Positions 34,860-43,288 of a DNA stretch of 64,000 nt are shown piece after piece. Origin of the DNA: Pedobacter sp. KBS0701 (GTDB lineage Bacteria; Bacteroidota; Bacteroidia; Sphingobacteriales; Sphingobacteriaceae); assembly GCF_005938645.2 (NCBI RefSeq), contig NZ_CP042171.1, forward strand, positions 5,456,001 through 5,520,000. Direction: 5' to 3'. The notes below the pieces were generated by a model that saw only the letters and a program-made list of their open reading frames with translations, ran no database searches and was not told the origin of the DNA. Numbering within the stretch: the stretch's first letter is position 1; every line of letters begins with the position of its first letter. The position numbers and the translations under genes are program-made.

Positions 34860-34888
34860 TTTGATTTTAAAAATTAAAACTTACCTTG
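34860..34888 (+). promoter_or_regulatory. Promoter of the cold shock gene
   Basis: -33 TTTG (34860-34863), 18-bp spacer, -7 TACCTTG (34882-34888). The leader would be only about 20 nt, unlike the long leaders of E. coli cspA. Confidence 0.55.
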
Positions 34889-34914
34889 CATACTTAATTT
34901 TAATATTTAATACA

Positions 34915-35106
34915 ATGCAAGAAGGCACAGTAAAATTCTTCAATGTAACTAAAGGTTTTGGCTTTATCATCCCTGCGAATGGCGATAGCGAAATTTTTGT
35001 TCATTCAACAGGTCTTATCGACGAAATCCGTGAAAACGACAAAGTACAGTACGAAGTTGCTAACGGTAAAAAAGGCTTAAACGCCGTTAATGTGAAAGTA
35101 ATTTAA
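34915..35106 (+). CDS. Cold shock protein (CspA family)
   Basis: 63 residues. GTVKFFNVTKGFGFI is RNP1-bearing strand 1-2 and EIFVHSTGL the RNP2 motif; the end NGKKGLNAVNVKVI is typical of Bacteroidota Csp. Binds single-stranded RNA/DNA and melts mRNA structure. The frame is open 23 codons upstream, but that extension is hydrophobic and unlike the family, so the ATG at MQEGTVKF was chosen. Followed by its own terminator. Confidence 0.93.
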   Translation: MQEGTVKFFNVTKGFGFIIPANGDSEIFVHSTGLIDEIRENDKVQYEVANGKKGLNAVNVKVI

Positions 35107-35128
35107 TTTATTTATCATATTTACAGAG

Positions 35129-35160
35129 AAGGCTGCTTTCTTGCGATGGCGGCCTTTTTT
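35129..35160 (+). terminator. Terminator of the cold shock gene
   Basis: AAGGCTGCT pairs with GGCGGCCTT (two G-U pairs), followed by a T-run into 35160. Confidence 0.75.
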
Positions 35161-35184
35161 ATTTTGTTTTTCTACCTACACATC

Positions 35185-35712
35185 ATGACTTATTACTTTA
35201 TCATTCCTGGTTTGGGCAATTCTGGCCCTGACCATTGGCAAACGTACTTCGAAAAATCAGGAGATAACTTTATCCGTATTAATCAAAAGGAATGGGATAC
35301 ACCAGCAAATCAGGATTGGATTGAAAACATAGAATCGGCACTCACCGGATATAATTTGGATGATGTGGTTTTAATCGGTCATAGTTTAGGCTGTACAGCC
35401 ATTGCCAATTGGGCAAAAACTTATCAAAAGAAAATTAAGGGTGCCTTATTGGTTGCGCCCAGCGATATAGAAGCACCAAAGTACAATTTTGATACACCTG
35501 GCTTTGATCATGTTCCCTTGGATAAAATAAATTTTAAAACTATCGTAGTAACTAGCGGAAATGATGAATGGGTAACGCTGGAAAGGGCTGAGTTTTTTGC
35601 TAAAAATTGGGGAAGTGAATTTATTAATATCGGTAATGCCGGACATATTAATGCTGCCGCGGGCTTTGGTGATTGGCCAAAGGGATTGGAGATTTTGAAA
35701 ACTTTGGGTTAA
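35185..35712 (+). CDS. RBBP9/YdeN-family alpha/beta hydrolase
   Basis: 175 residues. IIPGLGNSGPDHWQTYFE is the family N-terminus; IGHSLGCTA holds the nucleophile Ser, SGNDEWV the Asp and GNAGHINAAAGFGDWP the His. Small serine hydrolase of unknown substrate, cytoplasmic. An upstream ATG would overlap the csp terminator, so the ATG at MTYYFIIPG was preferred. Confidence 0.9.
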   Translation: MTYYFIIPGLGNSGPDHWQTYFEKSGDNFIRINQKEWDTPANQDWIENIESALTGYNLDDVVLIGHSLGCTAIANWAKTYQKKIKGALLVAPSDIEAPKYNFDTPGFDHVPLDKINFKTIVVTSGNDEWVTLERAEFFAKNWGSEFINIGNAGHINAAAGFGDWPKGLEILKTLG

Positions 35713-35809
35713 AATTTATCTTGCTGAATTCCCACAGATTCCGCGAAAGGCGCAGATGAACATAAATCTGCGTAAATCATTCTGATCTGCGGGAGCTATT
35801 TAAGCTATC

Positions 35810-36292
35810 TTACTTCTGAGCAACTTTTTTCCTTAAAAACTGATCGAGAAAAATTAATCCAATCACCAGATCTGCGAAAAGAAAGGCAAAAATAGCCGTT
35901 GGCGTGATGTATTTCTCTAAATTTAAATCAAGATTCACCTTCAAATCGAGTTTGGGCATTTCGAAGTTAGCGTTATAAAATACATAACCTAACAAGGCCA
36001 GTAAAGAGATAACGAAAAAGCCACCAATACAATAAATAATCTTTTTATCTACCTTGGTTTTCATGGCTAACGGGGCAGGAGATGAAGCAATATTTTCCAT
36101 CACATTTCTGTTGAAAGACATGGAGGGTTCATCAAGATCTAGTTCGCCAAAAACAGAATTAAGTTTTATCAGTTCCTCGTGCAGCGATTTAATCCTGGCA
36201 TCCGATTCAATTTTTTCTTCGATGGCTTTTTTTGAAGAATCATCCAAATTCCCATCAATATAGTCCCAAAGCTGTTGTTCTATTGTGTTCAT
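35810..36292 (-). CDS. Probable membrane anti-sigma factor
   Basis: 160 residues. The N-terminal 60 residues (QLWDYIDGNLDDSSKKAIEEKI) resemble anti-sigma zinc-finger-like domains without the Cys/His ligands. Two hydrophobic segments follow near 90-110 and 135-152. Its start overlaps the ECF sigma factor stop by four bases (ATGA), the usual pairing of a sigma factor with its inhibitor. Function inferred from context. Confidence 0.7.
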   Translation of the reverse strand: MNTIEQQLWDYIDGNLDDSSKKAIEEKIESDARIKSLHEELIKLNSVFGELDLDEPSMSFNRNVMENIASSPAPLAMKTKVDKKIIYCIGGFFVISLLALLGYVFYNANFEMPKLDLKVNLDLNLEKYITPTAIFAFLFADLVIGLIFLDQFLRKKVAQK

Positions 36293-36870
36293 AATAATTC
36301 CTTTACTTCATCTTTTAACAAATATTGTAATTTTTCTTTAAGTCTTTGCCTTGCCCTGTGCAACTTTACTTTTATAGTGTTGGGCTCCATGTGTAATACT
36401 TCCCCAATTTCTTCCAAACTCTGCTCGCCTTTATAAAACAAAGTAATAATAGCGGCATCATCTGGTAAAAGCTGGGTAATGGCAATATTTAAAAAAGCAT
36501 GGCTATCCAGCTTCTCGTATGCATTTGCGTTAAAACCGGAGGTTAGATTTTCGAGCTGCAAAATGGTCCCTTCATCATGTATTGAAGTGGTGTCTAAACG
36601 GTTTTTCCTTAAAAAAGTCATCGCTGTAGTATAGGTAATCGTGTACAGCCAGGTGCTAAACTTCGCTGTTTGTTTAAAAGTACCTAATGCTTTATACGCT
36701 TTTACAAAGCAATCCTGCGCAATTTCTTCGGCATCTTCCCTGTTTTTGGCAAACCTTAAAGCAAGCGAGAATACAAATCGTTGATGGCGTTTTACCAACA
36801 GCCCATACTGATCGGTTTGGCCGTTCAATACATTTTGTATCAGTGCTAAATCGGTAAGTTTTTGCTCCAT
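36289..36870 (-). CDS. ECF RNA polymerase sigma factor
   Basis: 193 residues. Region 2 is FSLALRFAKNREDAEEIAQDCFVKAYKAL with FSTWLYTITYT; region 4 is LEEIGEVLHMEPNTIKVKLHRARQRLKEKL, a helix-turn-helix for the -35 element. The length is normal for ECF factors. It is co-transcribed with the membrane protein that overlaps it. The stimulus is unknown. About 100 bp of unmarked sequence separates it from the tandem repeat array. Confidence 0.92.
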   Translation of the reverse strand: MEQKLTDLALIQNVLNGQTDQYGLLVKRHQRFVFSLALRFAKNREDAEEIAQDCFVKAYKALGTFKQTAKFSTWLYTITYTTAMTFLRKNRLDTTSIHDEGTILQLENLTSGFNANAYEKLDSHAFLNIAITQLLPDDAAIITLFYKGEQSLEEIGEVLHMEPNTIKVKLHRARQRLKEKLQYLLKDEVKELL

Positions 36871-36977
36871 GTTTAGCTGTAAGACTACATCAAAGATCGG
36901 TAGGTTACACGTGGAACATCAATTTATTATGAATTTGAGAAGAAATGAGGATTTAAATTTGATTTTTCTTGTGTTTT

Positions 36978-38221
36978 GAAAATGAAGAGACAGTTTTTCA
37001 TGGCTTAGGGTAGTCCTGCTGTTCGCTGTAACCATCATTCTTAGGGGCTGCCGCTGCCATCAGGTTTACATACAAAGTTGTGGCGCCTTGAAAAACCTAA
37101 AAATGAAATGCTGTTTTGGCCATTTAGCCCCGGGTGAAGTATTACCCTGCAGGCTGAGGTACGAAGCCGAAGTGTATAAGCGGAACACGGGAACTAACTT
37201 GCTTACTTGCACCGGCATTGCGCTCCAAAAAAATAAGATGCTGATAAACTCAGTATATACATTTTTTGTTATTTGAAAATGAAGAGACAGTTTTTCATGG
37301 CGGAGGGTAGTCCTGCTGTTCGCTGTAGCCCTCATTCTTCGGGGCTGCCGCTGCCATCAGGTTTACACACAAAGCTGTGGCGCCTTGAAAAACCTAAAAA
37401 TGAAATGCTGTTCTTGCCATTTAGCCCCGGGTGAAGTATTACCCTGCAGGCTGAGGTACGAAGCCGAAGCGTATAAGCGGAACACGGGAACTAACTTGCT
37501 TACTTGCACCGGCATTGCGCTCCAAAAAAATAAGATGCTGATAAACTCAGTATATACATTTTTTGTTATTTGAAAATGAAGAGACAGTTTTTCATGGCGG
37601 AGGGTAGTCCTGCTGTTCGCTGTAGCCCTCATTCTTCGGGGCTGCCGCTGCCATCAGGTTTACACACAAAGCTGTGGCGCCTTGAAAAACCTAAAAATGA
37701 AATGCTGTTCTTGCCATTTAGCCCCGGGTGAAGTATTACCCTGCAGGCTGAGGTACGAAGCCGAAGCGTATAAGCGGAACACGGGAACTAACTTGCTTAC
37801 TTGCACCGGCATTGCGCTCCAAAAAAATAAGATGCTGATAAACTCAGTATATACATTTTTTGTTATTTGGAAATGAAAGGGCGGTTTTTTCATGGTGGAG
37901 GGTAGTCCTGCTGTTCGCTGTAGCCCTCATTCTTCGGGGCTGCCGCTGCCATCAGGTTTAATAACAGCGTACGTGCACCCTGAAACCCAAAAATGGTTAC
38001 CTCATGTCACTAAGTTAAAGGTTTTAATCACAGATGCACACGGATAAACAAGGATTTTATATCTGTGTACATCCTTTTTATCTGTGGTTAAATTATGCCT
38101 ACCTGCGCCGCGGGCTTAACTTAATGACATTGAGCGTTACCCTGCAGGCCAGGAGGAATCCCGATTCTTCGGGAAAGCGCAATACGCGAATTAACTTATT
38201 TAATTGCACAGGCATTGTGCT
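36978..38221. repeat. Tandem array of a ~297-bp modular element, 3 full copies plus a split fourth
   Basis: Copies start at 36978, 37275, 37572 and 37869, an exact 297-bp period. Copies 2 and 3 are almost identical; copy 1 has about ten differences. Module B (first ~85 bases) is a long hairpin: in copy 2 the arms 37312-37331 and 37342-37361 pair. Module A (last ~110 bases) contains CCCTGCAGGC, TACGAAGCCGAAGCGTA and GCATTGCGCTCCAAAAAAA. Copy 4 is diverged and interrupted by another palindrome (38022-38092). Short ORFs of 62-89 codons on both strands repeat with the unit but have no coding character. Confidence 0.85.
38022..38092. repeat. CACAGAT-type palindrome inserted in repeat copy 4
   Basis: TTTAATCACAGATGCACA on the left and, inverted, TTTAACCACAGATAAAAAGG on the right, with GGAT boxes inside. 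It splits copy 4 of the 297-bp element between its two modules. Worn versions of the same motif occur near 1652, 12650, 35727 and 43160. Confidence 0.6.
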
Positions 38222-38233
38222 AGATCCTGGCGA

Positions 38234-38282
38234 AACTTGCGGAGTTTTGCTTGTGCTCTTGGCCTTATAAACTTCGCAAGTT
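38234..38282. repeat. Nested palindrome, copy 3
   Basis: AACTTGCGGAGTTT at 38234-38247 pairs with AAACTTCGCAAGTT at 38269-38282 (13 of 14). Same design as copies at 13621, 32844 and 52815, with CTT/AAG in place of CCT/AGG. It follows the end of the SMR transporter gene and could terminate it. Confidence 0.65.
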
Positions 38283-38292
38283 GGGCCGTGTG

Positions 38293-38613
38293 CTAATGCG
38301 AAGCGAAAAACTTCAGTCCTGCAATTGATCCGATAAGTGTGCAGATAAAAAATATCCGCCAAAAGGTTGCCGGTTCGTTAAAATAGACAATGCCGATAAT
38401 TACTGTTCCTACAGCACCAATACCTGTCCAAACGGCATAAGCAGTTCCCATGGGTAAAGTTTGGGTTGCTTTATTTAGCAATAAGAAACTTAAAATTATA
38501 CAGGCAAAAAAAGCGGTACTCCATTTTATATTCGAAAAATTGTTTGATAATTTAAGACAGGTAGTAAAGCCAACTTCGAAAAGGCCGGCTATAATTAAGA
38601 TAATCCAGTTCAT
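38293..38613 (-). CDS. sugE: SMR family transporter, SugE/Gdx type
   Basis: 106 residues with four membrane helices. Glu13 in AGLFE is the essential proton/substrate-coupling residue. LPMGTAYAVWTGIGAVGTVIIG is the SMR signature, here in the form found in SugE/Gdx guanidinium exporters rather than EmrE. A single gene suggests a homodimer. No guanidine riboswitch was recognised upstream. The Crp/Fnr gene 70 bp upstream on the same strand may control it. Confidence 0.88.
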   Translation of the reverse strand: MNWIILIIAGLFEVGFTTCLKLSNNFSNIKWSTAFFACIILSFLLLNKATQTLPMGTAYAVWTGIGAVGTVIIGIVYFNEPATFWRIFFICTLIGSIAGLKFFASH

Positions 38614-38682
38614 GATAAATGTGTTTCTGCAAAATTACGACACATTTCTCGGGCAACATTTTACAAATGTTAAAAAATGAGT

Positions 38683-39249
38683 TTATTTATAGGTGGCCCT
38701 GATCCGGCTCAAAGTAACCTGAGTTACACCCAGGTAAGAGGCGATGTGTTTTAGGGCCACCCTTTTAATCAGCTCCGGCGATTGTGCTATAAACTCCTGA
38801 TAACGCTCTGCAGCGCCTTTAAAGGCCCTGTCGATTAATCGTCTTTCAGTAGCAATTAATTCCTGTTCGGCTATTTTTCTGCCCCAGTTGGCAATTTCGA
38901 GATTGCGTTTGTAAAGCGAAAAGAGGTCGCTTAACTTTATTTGTAATAAAGTGCTGTTTTCTAACAGTTCAATATTTTCGTAACCTGGGCGGTTGTTAAT
39001 ATAGCCGTTAAACGAAAAAAGTACATCACCATTTTGTCCAAACCAAAAGGTAATCTGCTGGTTTTCGCCATCGCAATATGCGCGGGCAATACCTTTTTCA
39101 AGAATATAGAAATGAGATTCTATCTTATCGGCACCGATAATGATCGTTCCTTTTTTGTGTTTGATATGCTTGATATGTATATTGAACTCACGCAATGAAT
39201 CATCACTTAATGAGGCAAAAACGGCTATATTTTTAAGTTTTTCAATCAA
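38683..39249 (-). CDS. Crp/Fnr family transcriptional regulator
   Basis: 188 residues: a cyclic-nucleotide-binding-like domain (residues 10-115, KGTIIIGADKIESHFYILEKGIARAYC) and a C-terminal helix-turn-helix (VALKHIASYLGVTQVTLSRIRA). No Fe-S cysteines, so not a classical Fnr. The frame has no ATG near its start: a stop codon lies just upstream and the first usable codon is TTG (or ATT). A -7-like TATTTTTG is at 39267-39274. Confidence 0.87.
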   Translation of the reverse strand: MIEKLKNIAVFASLSDDSLREFNIHIKHIKHKKGTIIIGADKIESHFYILEKGIARAYCDGENQQITFWFGQNGDVLFSFNGYINNRPGYENIELLENSTLLQIKLSDLFSLYKRNLEIANWGRKIAEQELIATERRLIDRAFKGAAERYQEFIAQSPELIKRVALKHIASYLGVTQVTLSRIRATYK

Positions 39250-39476
39250 AATTTAAGACTCTGAAACAAAAATAGCAATGTTTTAGGTGTGTATGGTTTG
39301 GGGATCGATAAATTATATTGATTATTTTCCTTTTTAAAGACCTGGTGATTGAGAATTGGTAATTGAACATTTTTCGCCCTGGGGTGTAACCTGATTAAAA
39401 AGTATGTAGTCATAATACACAGAACGCGGTTCAATAGAAAATAAATAGAATATTAACACATAAAAAAATTATAATT

Positions 39477-39839
39477 ATGAACGGTATATTAGTTCCCATC
39501 TCACTTTTTTTAGGCGGATTCGCAATGGTATTTGGAATCCGTTATTTATCAAATAAAGAGAAAATGGCAATGATTGAACGTGGACTCGATCCGGGCGTTG
39601 GTAAATCGGCACCAAGACCTTATTTAAGTTTGAAGTTTGGTTTATTACTCGTGGGTTTGGGTATTGGCCTGCTTACAGCCCTCGCAGTAGTAAGAAATAT
39701 GTTTGGTGGAGAAATGACTGAAGCAGAAACCTCACAAGCTGTAGCAGTTTATTTTGGTTGCCTGGGTGTTTTTGGTGGTTTAGGCTTAATTGTTTCCTTC
39801 GTGATCGAAAAGAAAGCGATTGAGAAAGATAAATTCTAG
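39477..39839 (+). CDS. DUF6249-like small membrane protein
   Basis: 120 residues with three hydrophobic segments (residues 4-22, 53-72, 90-110). NKEKMAMIERGLDPG is a motif I recognise from DUF6249 membrane proteins of Bacteroidota. Function unknown. The following serine hydrolase gene starts six bases after its stop codon, so the two are likely one operon. Confidence 0.75.
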   Translation: MNGILVPISLFLGGFAMVFGIRYLSNKEKMAMIERGLDPGVGKSAPRPYLSLKFGLLLVGLGIGLLTALAVVRNMFGGEMTEAETSQAVAVYFGCLGVFGGLGLIVSFVIEKKAIEKDKF

Positions 39840-39845
39840 CCAGGC

Positions 39846-40946
39846 GTGAAACTAAAACAGACCAGTATCCTCCGGGGCTTCCTTTCTATGCTTTACTGCT
39901 GCCTGCTCATGCCGGTAGCAGTAAAGGCCCAAAAGCTGAATGATCAGATTGATAGTTTAATCATGACTGTAATCTCAGATAAGCAAGGACCCGGAGGTGC
40001 ATTTATGATTGTCCAAAAAGGAAAGGTAATTTACCAAAAGGCTTTTGGGAAGGCTAACCTTGAGCTGGATGTTAACCTTAGTACAGAAAGTGTTTTTCAG
40101 CTAGGCTCTATGACCAAGCAATTTACCGCTGTAGCAGTATTGCTTTTAGAGCAGCAGGGCAAATTAAAGGTAAGCGATCCCATTTCGAAATACATTCCAG
40201 ATTACCCTGCCGGTGATAAAATAACCATACATCATTTGCTTACGCATACTTCAGGCATTAAAGATTTTACCAAAATGAAGACTTTGGCGGATATAGCTCA
40301 AAAGGAGATGACACCTAAAATGATGTTAGATTTTTTTAAGAACGAACCTGTTGATTTTGCACCCGGCGAACGTTTTGACTATAATAATTCTGGCTATGTG
40401 CTCCTAGGCTACCTGATCGAACTCGTTTCGGGCGATACTTATGCCAATTTTATTCAGCAGCATATTTTTGATCGGCTTGGTATGGATCATTCTTATTACG
40501 CCAGCGACAAAAAAGTGATTTATAACAGGGCTTATGGTTACCAGAAGAAAGCGAATGGTTATGTAAACAAGACGGCTATTAGCTTTAGCGTTCCTTTTGC
40601 GTCAGGTGCTTTAATGTCTACTTTGGGCGATTTGCTCAAATGGCAGAATGCCTTAAGCCATAATAAGCTGTTAAACACGACCGAAACGCAGCTGGCTTTT
40701 TCACGCTATAAAGTAAATAACGGAGAATTGTTCAATTATGGTTATGGCTGGCACATTAAAGAGTCTGACGGTTTACCTGTAAGGACACATGGAGGTAGTA
40801 TCTTCGGGTTTAAAAGTATGGGTGTTTATGTACCAGACGAAGATATTTATGTAGTTGGGCTCACCAACTGTGATTGCAATTCGCCAACCCTACTTACCGA
40901 AAATATAGCCAGACTGATTATAACTGAAACGTTAAAAAGTAAGTAA
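39846..40946 (+). CDS. Serine hydrolase, beta-lactamase/class C-like
   Basis: 366 residues. Signal peptide to about VKAQ. SMTK in LGSMTKQFTAVAV is the nucleophile motif, FDYNNSGYVLLG the Tyr-x-Asn motif, and RTHGGSIFGF the third (HGG in place of KTG). Belongs to the family that includes esterases, D-aminopeptidases and class C-like proteins; a real beta-lactamase activity is not implied. The start is GTG; the first ATG lies inside the signal sequence and is less suitable. Confidence 0.87.
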   Translation: MKLKQTSILRGFLSMLYCCLLMPVAVKAQKLNDQIDSLIMTVISDKQGPGGAFMIVQKGKVIYQKAFGKANLELDVNLSTESVFQLGSMTKQFTAVAVLLLEQQGKLKVSDPISKYIPDYPAGDKITIHHLLTHTSGIKDFTKMKTLADIAQKEMTPKMMLDFFKNEPVDFAPGERFDYNNSGYVLLGYLIELVSGDTYANFIQQHIFDRLGMDHSYYASDKKVIYNRAYGYQKKANGYVNKTAISFSVPFASGALMSTLGDLLKWQNALSHNKLLNTTETQLAFSRYKVNNGELFNYGYGWHIKESDGLPVRTHGGSIFGFKSMGVYVPDEDIYVVGLTNCDCNSPTLLTENIARLIITETLKSK

Positions 40947-40954
40947 GCCGTTAT

Positions 40955-41377
40955 TTATTGCGGTTTAACAATTATGGCCACCGTTAAGCGGCTAATGCAA
41001 CTCATTTTTCCGCGTTCATCATAAATTTTAATTTCCCAAACATGCGTTTTGGCGCCAACATGCAAAGGTTTGCAGATTCCTTTTACCAAACCGCTTTTCA
41101 CCGGTCGCAAATGGTTGGCGTTTACCTCTAAACCAACAGCAACATATTTCTCCGGGTTTATGCACATATAAGAAGCAATGCTGCCCAGGGTTTCGGCCAA
41201 AACTACCGAAGCCCCTCCATGCAGTATGCCCGCAGGCTGGTGCGTGCGCTCATCAACAGGCATGGTGCCAACAAGAAAATCTTCGCCTATTTCAGTAAAG
41301 CGGATATCAAGCAAAGCACCCAGGTGGTTTTTGGGGCGTTCATTTAAGTCTTCAATGGTAAAATCTTTAAACCACAT
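40955..41377 (-). CDS. Hotdog-fold acyl-CoA thioesterase (PaaI/YdiI type)
   Basis: 140 residues. HQPAGILHGGASVVLAETLGS is the hotdog helix with the catalytic Glu and HGG turn, as in YdiI/MenI and EntH. YVAVGLEVNANHLRP is the next strand. May hydrolyse 1,4-dihydroxy-2-naphthoyl-CoA in menaquinone synthesis or aryl-CoAs; no men gene lies nearby to support one of them. Overlaps the DinB gene by 11 bases. Confidence 0.88.
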   Translation of the reverse strand: MWFKDFTIEDLNERPKNHLGALLDIRFTEIGEDFLVGTMPVDERTHQPAGILHGGASVVLAETLGSIASYMCINPEKYVAVGLEVNANHLRPVKSGLVKGICKPLHVGAKTHVWEIKIYDERGKMSCISRLTVAIIVKPQ

Positions 41378-41876
41378 GATAGCGTTCTTTTAAAATGGAA
41401 ACATGGTGGATAATGTGTCCTCCAACAATAAACAGAATCGATTTTATATTAATTTCCCTGCCTGATGCAATTCCTTTTCTATTTAATTCTTCTTCGTTTA
41501 AAGATTTAAAAAGGTATAAGTTGGCTTTACGCAGTGCGATAAACTCTTCAATCAGATCTTCCAGATCGCGCTGAGCAAAGCGGGCATTCAGGACGTAGTC
41601 ATCTTCCTCAAAACCTGGCAAAGGCTGCTGTTCTTTTCGGGCAAAACAGGTAATTCGGTAAGCAAATACACGTTCAGCATCAATAATATGACCTAACATT
41701 TCTTTCAGTGTCCATTTACCTTCGGCATAAGCATAATCAGCTTTACCGGCGTTCGCCCTAAACAGGGCTGGAAGACTTTGGATCTGATCGTTTAAAATTT
41801 CGAAAATATCTCGATCAACTTTACTGATATAGGCTTCGCCCCAAGTTGGATATTCGTTATGCTGTGGTCGGTTCAT
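41367..41876 (-). CDS. DinB-family protein
   Basis: 169 residues, four-helix DinB fold. KWTLKEMLGHIIDAER gives the first His and GGHIIHHVSILKERY the last two. The family holds thiol-dependent transferases and proteins of unknown activity. In an overlapping three-gene unit (histidine kinase, DinB, thioesterase) on the minus strand. Confidence 0.85.
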   Translation of the reverse strand: MNRPQHNEYPTWGEAYISKVDRDIFEILNDQIQSLPALFRANAGKADYAYAEGKWTLKEMLGHIIDAERVFAYRITCFARKEQQPLPGFEEDDYVLNARFAQRDLEDLIEEFIALRKANLYLFKSLNEEELNRKGIASGREINIKSILFIVGGHIIHHVSILKERYHVV

Positions 41877-43065
41877 ATCTTAAACTGCTTTTTAATATTA
41901 TTCTAAAAGTTGTGCCTTTACCCAGTTCAGAGTCTTTTACAAAAATTTCTCCACTGTGGTAATTTTCTACTATACGTTTGGTAAGCGATAAACCCAAGCC
42001 CCAGCCACGTTTACGGGTGGTATAGCCGGGTTGAAAAACCGCATCGAACTTAGATCTTGGAATGCCCTTTCCGGTATCACTCACATCGATAAATACCTGC
42101 TCTTTGGCTAAATTTTCGATAATATTGATGGAAATAGAGCCTTCGTTTTCGATAGCGTTTGCGGCATTTTTTAAAAGATTTTCAATCACCCAATCAAACA
42201 ATGGCACGTTTAACATTGCCCTTACCTGTTCATCGCCGGTAATGCTAAATTTAACCTTGTCTGAAGTACGCACTTTAAAATAACGGATAAAATCGCTCAC
42301 TACAATGTAAACCGTATGGTCTTCAAGTATAGGTTTTGAACCGATTTTCGAGAAACGGTCGGTAATAATTTCCAATCGTTTAATATCGTTTTCCATTTCG
42401 GCAATCAACGGATCATCTTCTGCATCAAATTTAGATTTCATCAGTTCTGTCCAGGCCATGAGCGATGATATCGGCGTACCCAGCTGGTGTGCCGTTTCTT
42501 TGGCTAAACCGACCCAAACATGATCTTGTTCATCTTTCCGTGCAGAACTGAATGCCGCATAAGCTGTTAAAAGGAAAAGGAAAATAACCCCCATTTGAAT
42601 GTAGGGGAAATACCTCAACTGCGTTAAAATGAAAGAATCGCGGTAGTATGCCTTAAATTTTCTGCCAAATATATTCATTTCATCAGGCGGATGCTGGGCT
42701 TTCATCTGCCTCAACTGCCGTACAAAATATAAACTATCGTAAGTGAGTTTAGTATCTGCAACGGGATAATTGGTTTTAGTACTGTCTAAACCAAAAAAGG
42801 AAGTAATCATTCCGGCAGAATCAATCATGATTACAGGCGTTTTCGTGTTTTTTCTTACGGTTTCTACCACATCACGGTAATCATCATTGTCATAAAGAAA
42901 CATGGCCCGTTCCTGAATCCGCACCCAAAGGTGAAACTGGTCGGCTTCCTCTCGTTCCATTTTTTTTACAAAAGAATCGGTGTAAAATACTGAGGCAATG
43001 CCAATTAAGATGGCAAAAATGAGAAGGAAAAACTTCCATCGGCGTTTCTTTTGATAAGGATTCAT
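41857..43065 (-). CDS. Membrane sensor histidine kinase
   Basis: 402 residues. Membrane helices at about 11-30 and 165-185 enclose a periplasmic sensor of about 130 residues without a recognised fold. The dimerisation box is GLAKETAHQLGTPISSL, whose His is the phosphorylation site; NLLKNAANAIE (N box), DTGKGIP (G1) and GWGLGLSLTKRI (G2) are the ATPase motifs. No cognate response regulator is next to it. First gene of the unit with DinB and thioesterase. Confidence 0.88.
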   Translation of the reverse strand: MNPYQKKRRWKFFLLIFAILIGIASVFYTDSFVKKMEREEADQFHLWVRIQERAMFLYDNDDYRDVVETVRKNTKTPVIMIDSAGMITSFFGLDSTKTNYPVADTKLTYDSLYFVRQLRQMKAQHPPDEMNIFGRKFKAYYRDSFILTQLRYFPYIQMGVIFLFLLTAYAAFSSARKDEQDHVWVGLAKETAHQLGTPISSLMAWTELMKSKFDAEDDPLIAEMENDIKRLEIITDRFSKIGSKPILEDHTVYIVVSDFIRYFKVRTSDKVKFSITGDEQVRAMLNVPLFDWVIENLLKNAANAIENEGSISINIIENLAKEQVFIDVSDTGKGIPRSKFDAVFQPGYTTRKRGWGLGLSLTKRIVENYHSGEIFVKDSELGKGTTFRIILKSSLRYEPTTA

Positions 43066-43288
43066 GCTTTAGTTAGCCAAATTACAATAACAAAACGAAA
43101 AAAACATAAAACCATTATGCTTTTTCAAAACCGTGCAACAATCATTTAGAATGCACAACAGTTTCATCACAGATGAAAACACGATAAAATGGATGAAAAA
43201 TATATCTTTGTAGCGTCTTGCGCTTTGCGTATGGGGATAGGCGTTTTATGCGCTTTACGCCTCGCGCCAACCGCTCAACAATTCAACC

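Noticed and set aside
37066..37893. Repeated short ORFs of 62-89 codons on both strands in the tandem array
   Set aside because: They recur only because the DNA repeats, lie over hairpin stems, overlap each other antisense and show no signal, motif or start context.
36978..38221. CRISPR array
   Set aside because: The unit is 297 bp with no short repeat/spacer alternation, and no cas gene is present.
38614..38682. Guanidine riboswitch before the SugE-type gene
   Set aside because: The 69-bp gap is too short and lacks the ACGR-type hairpins or ykkC features.
39846..40946. Antibiotic resistance beta-lactamase
   Set aside because: The third motif is HGG and the overall family is the wide serine hydrolase group; no evidence for lactam hydrolysis.
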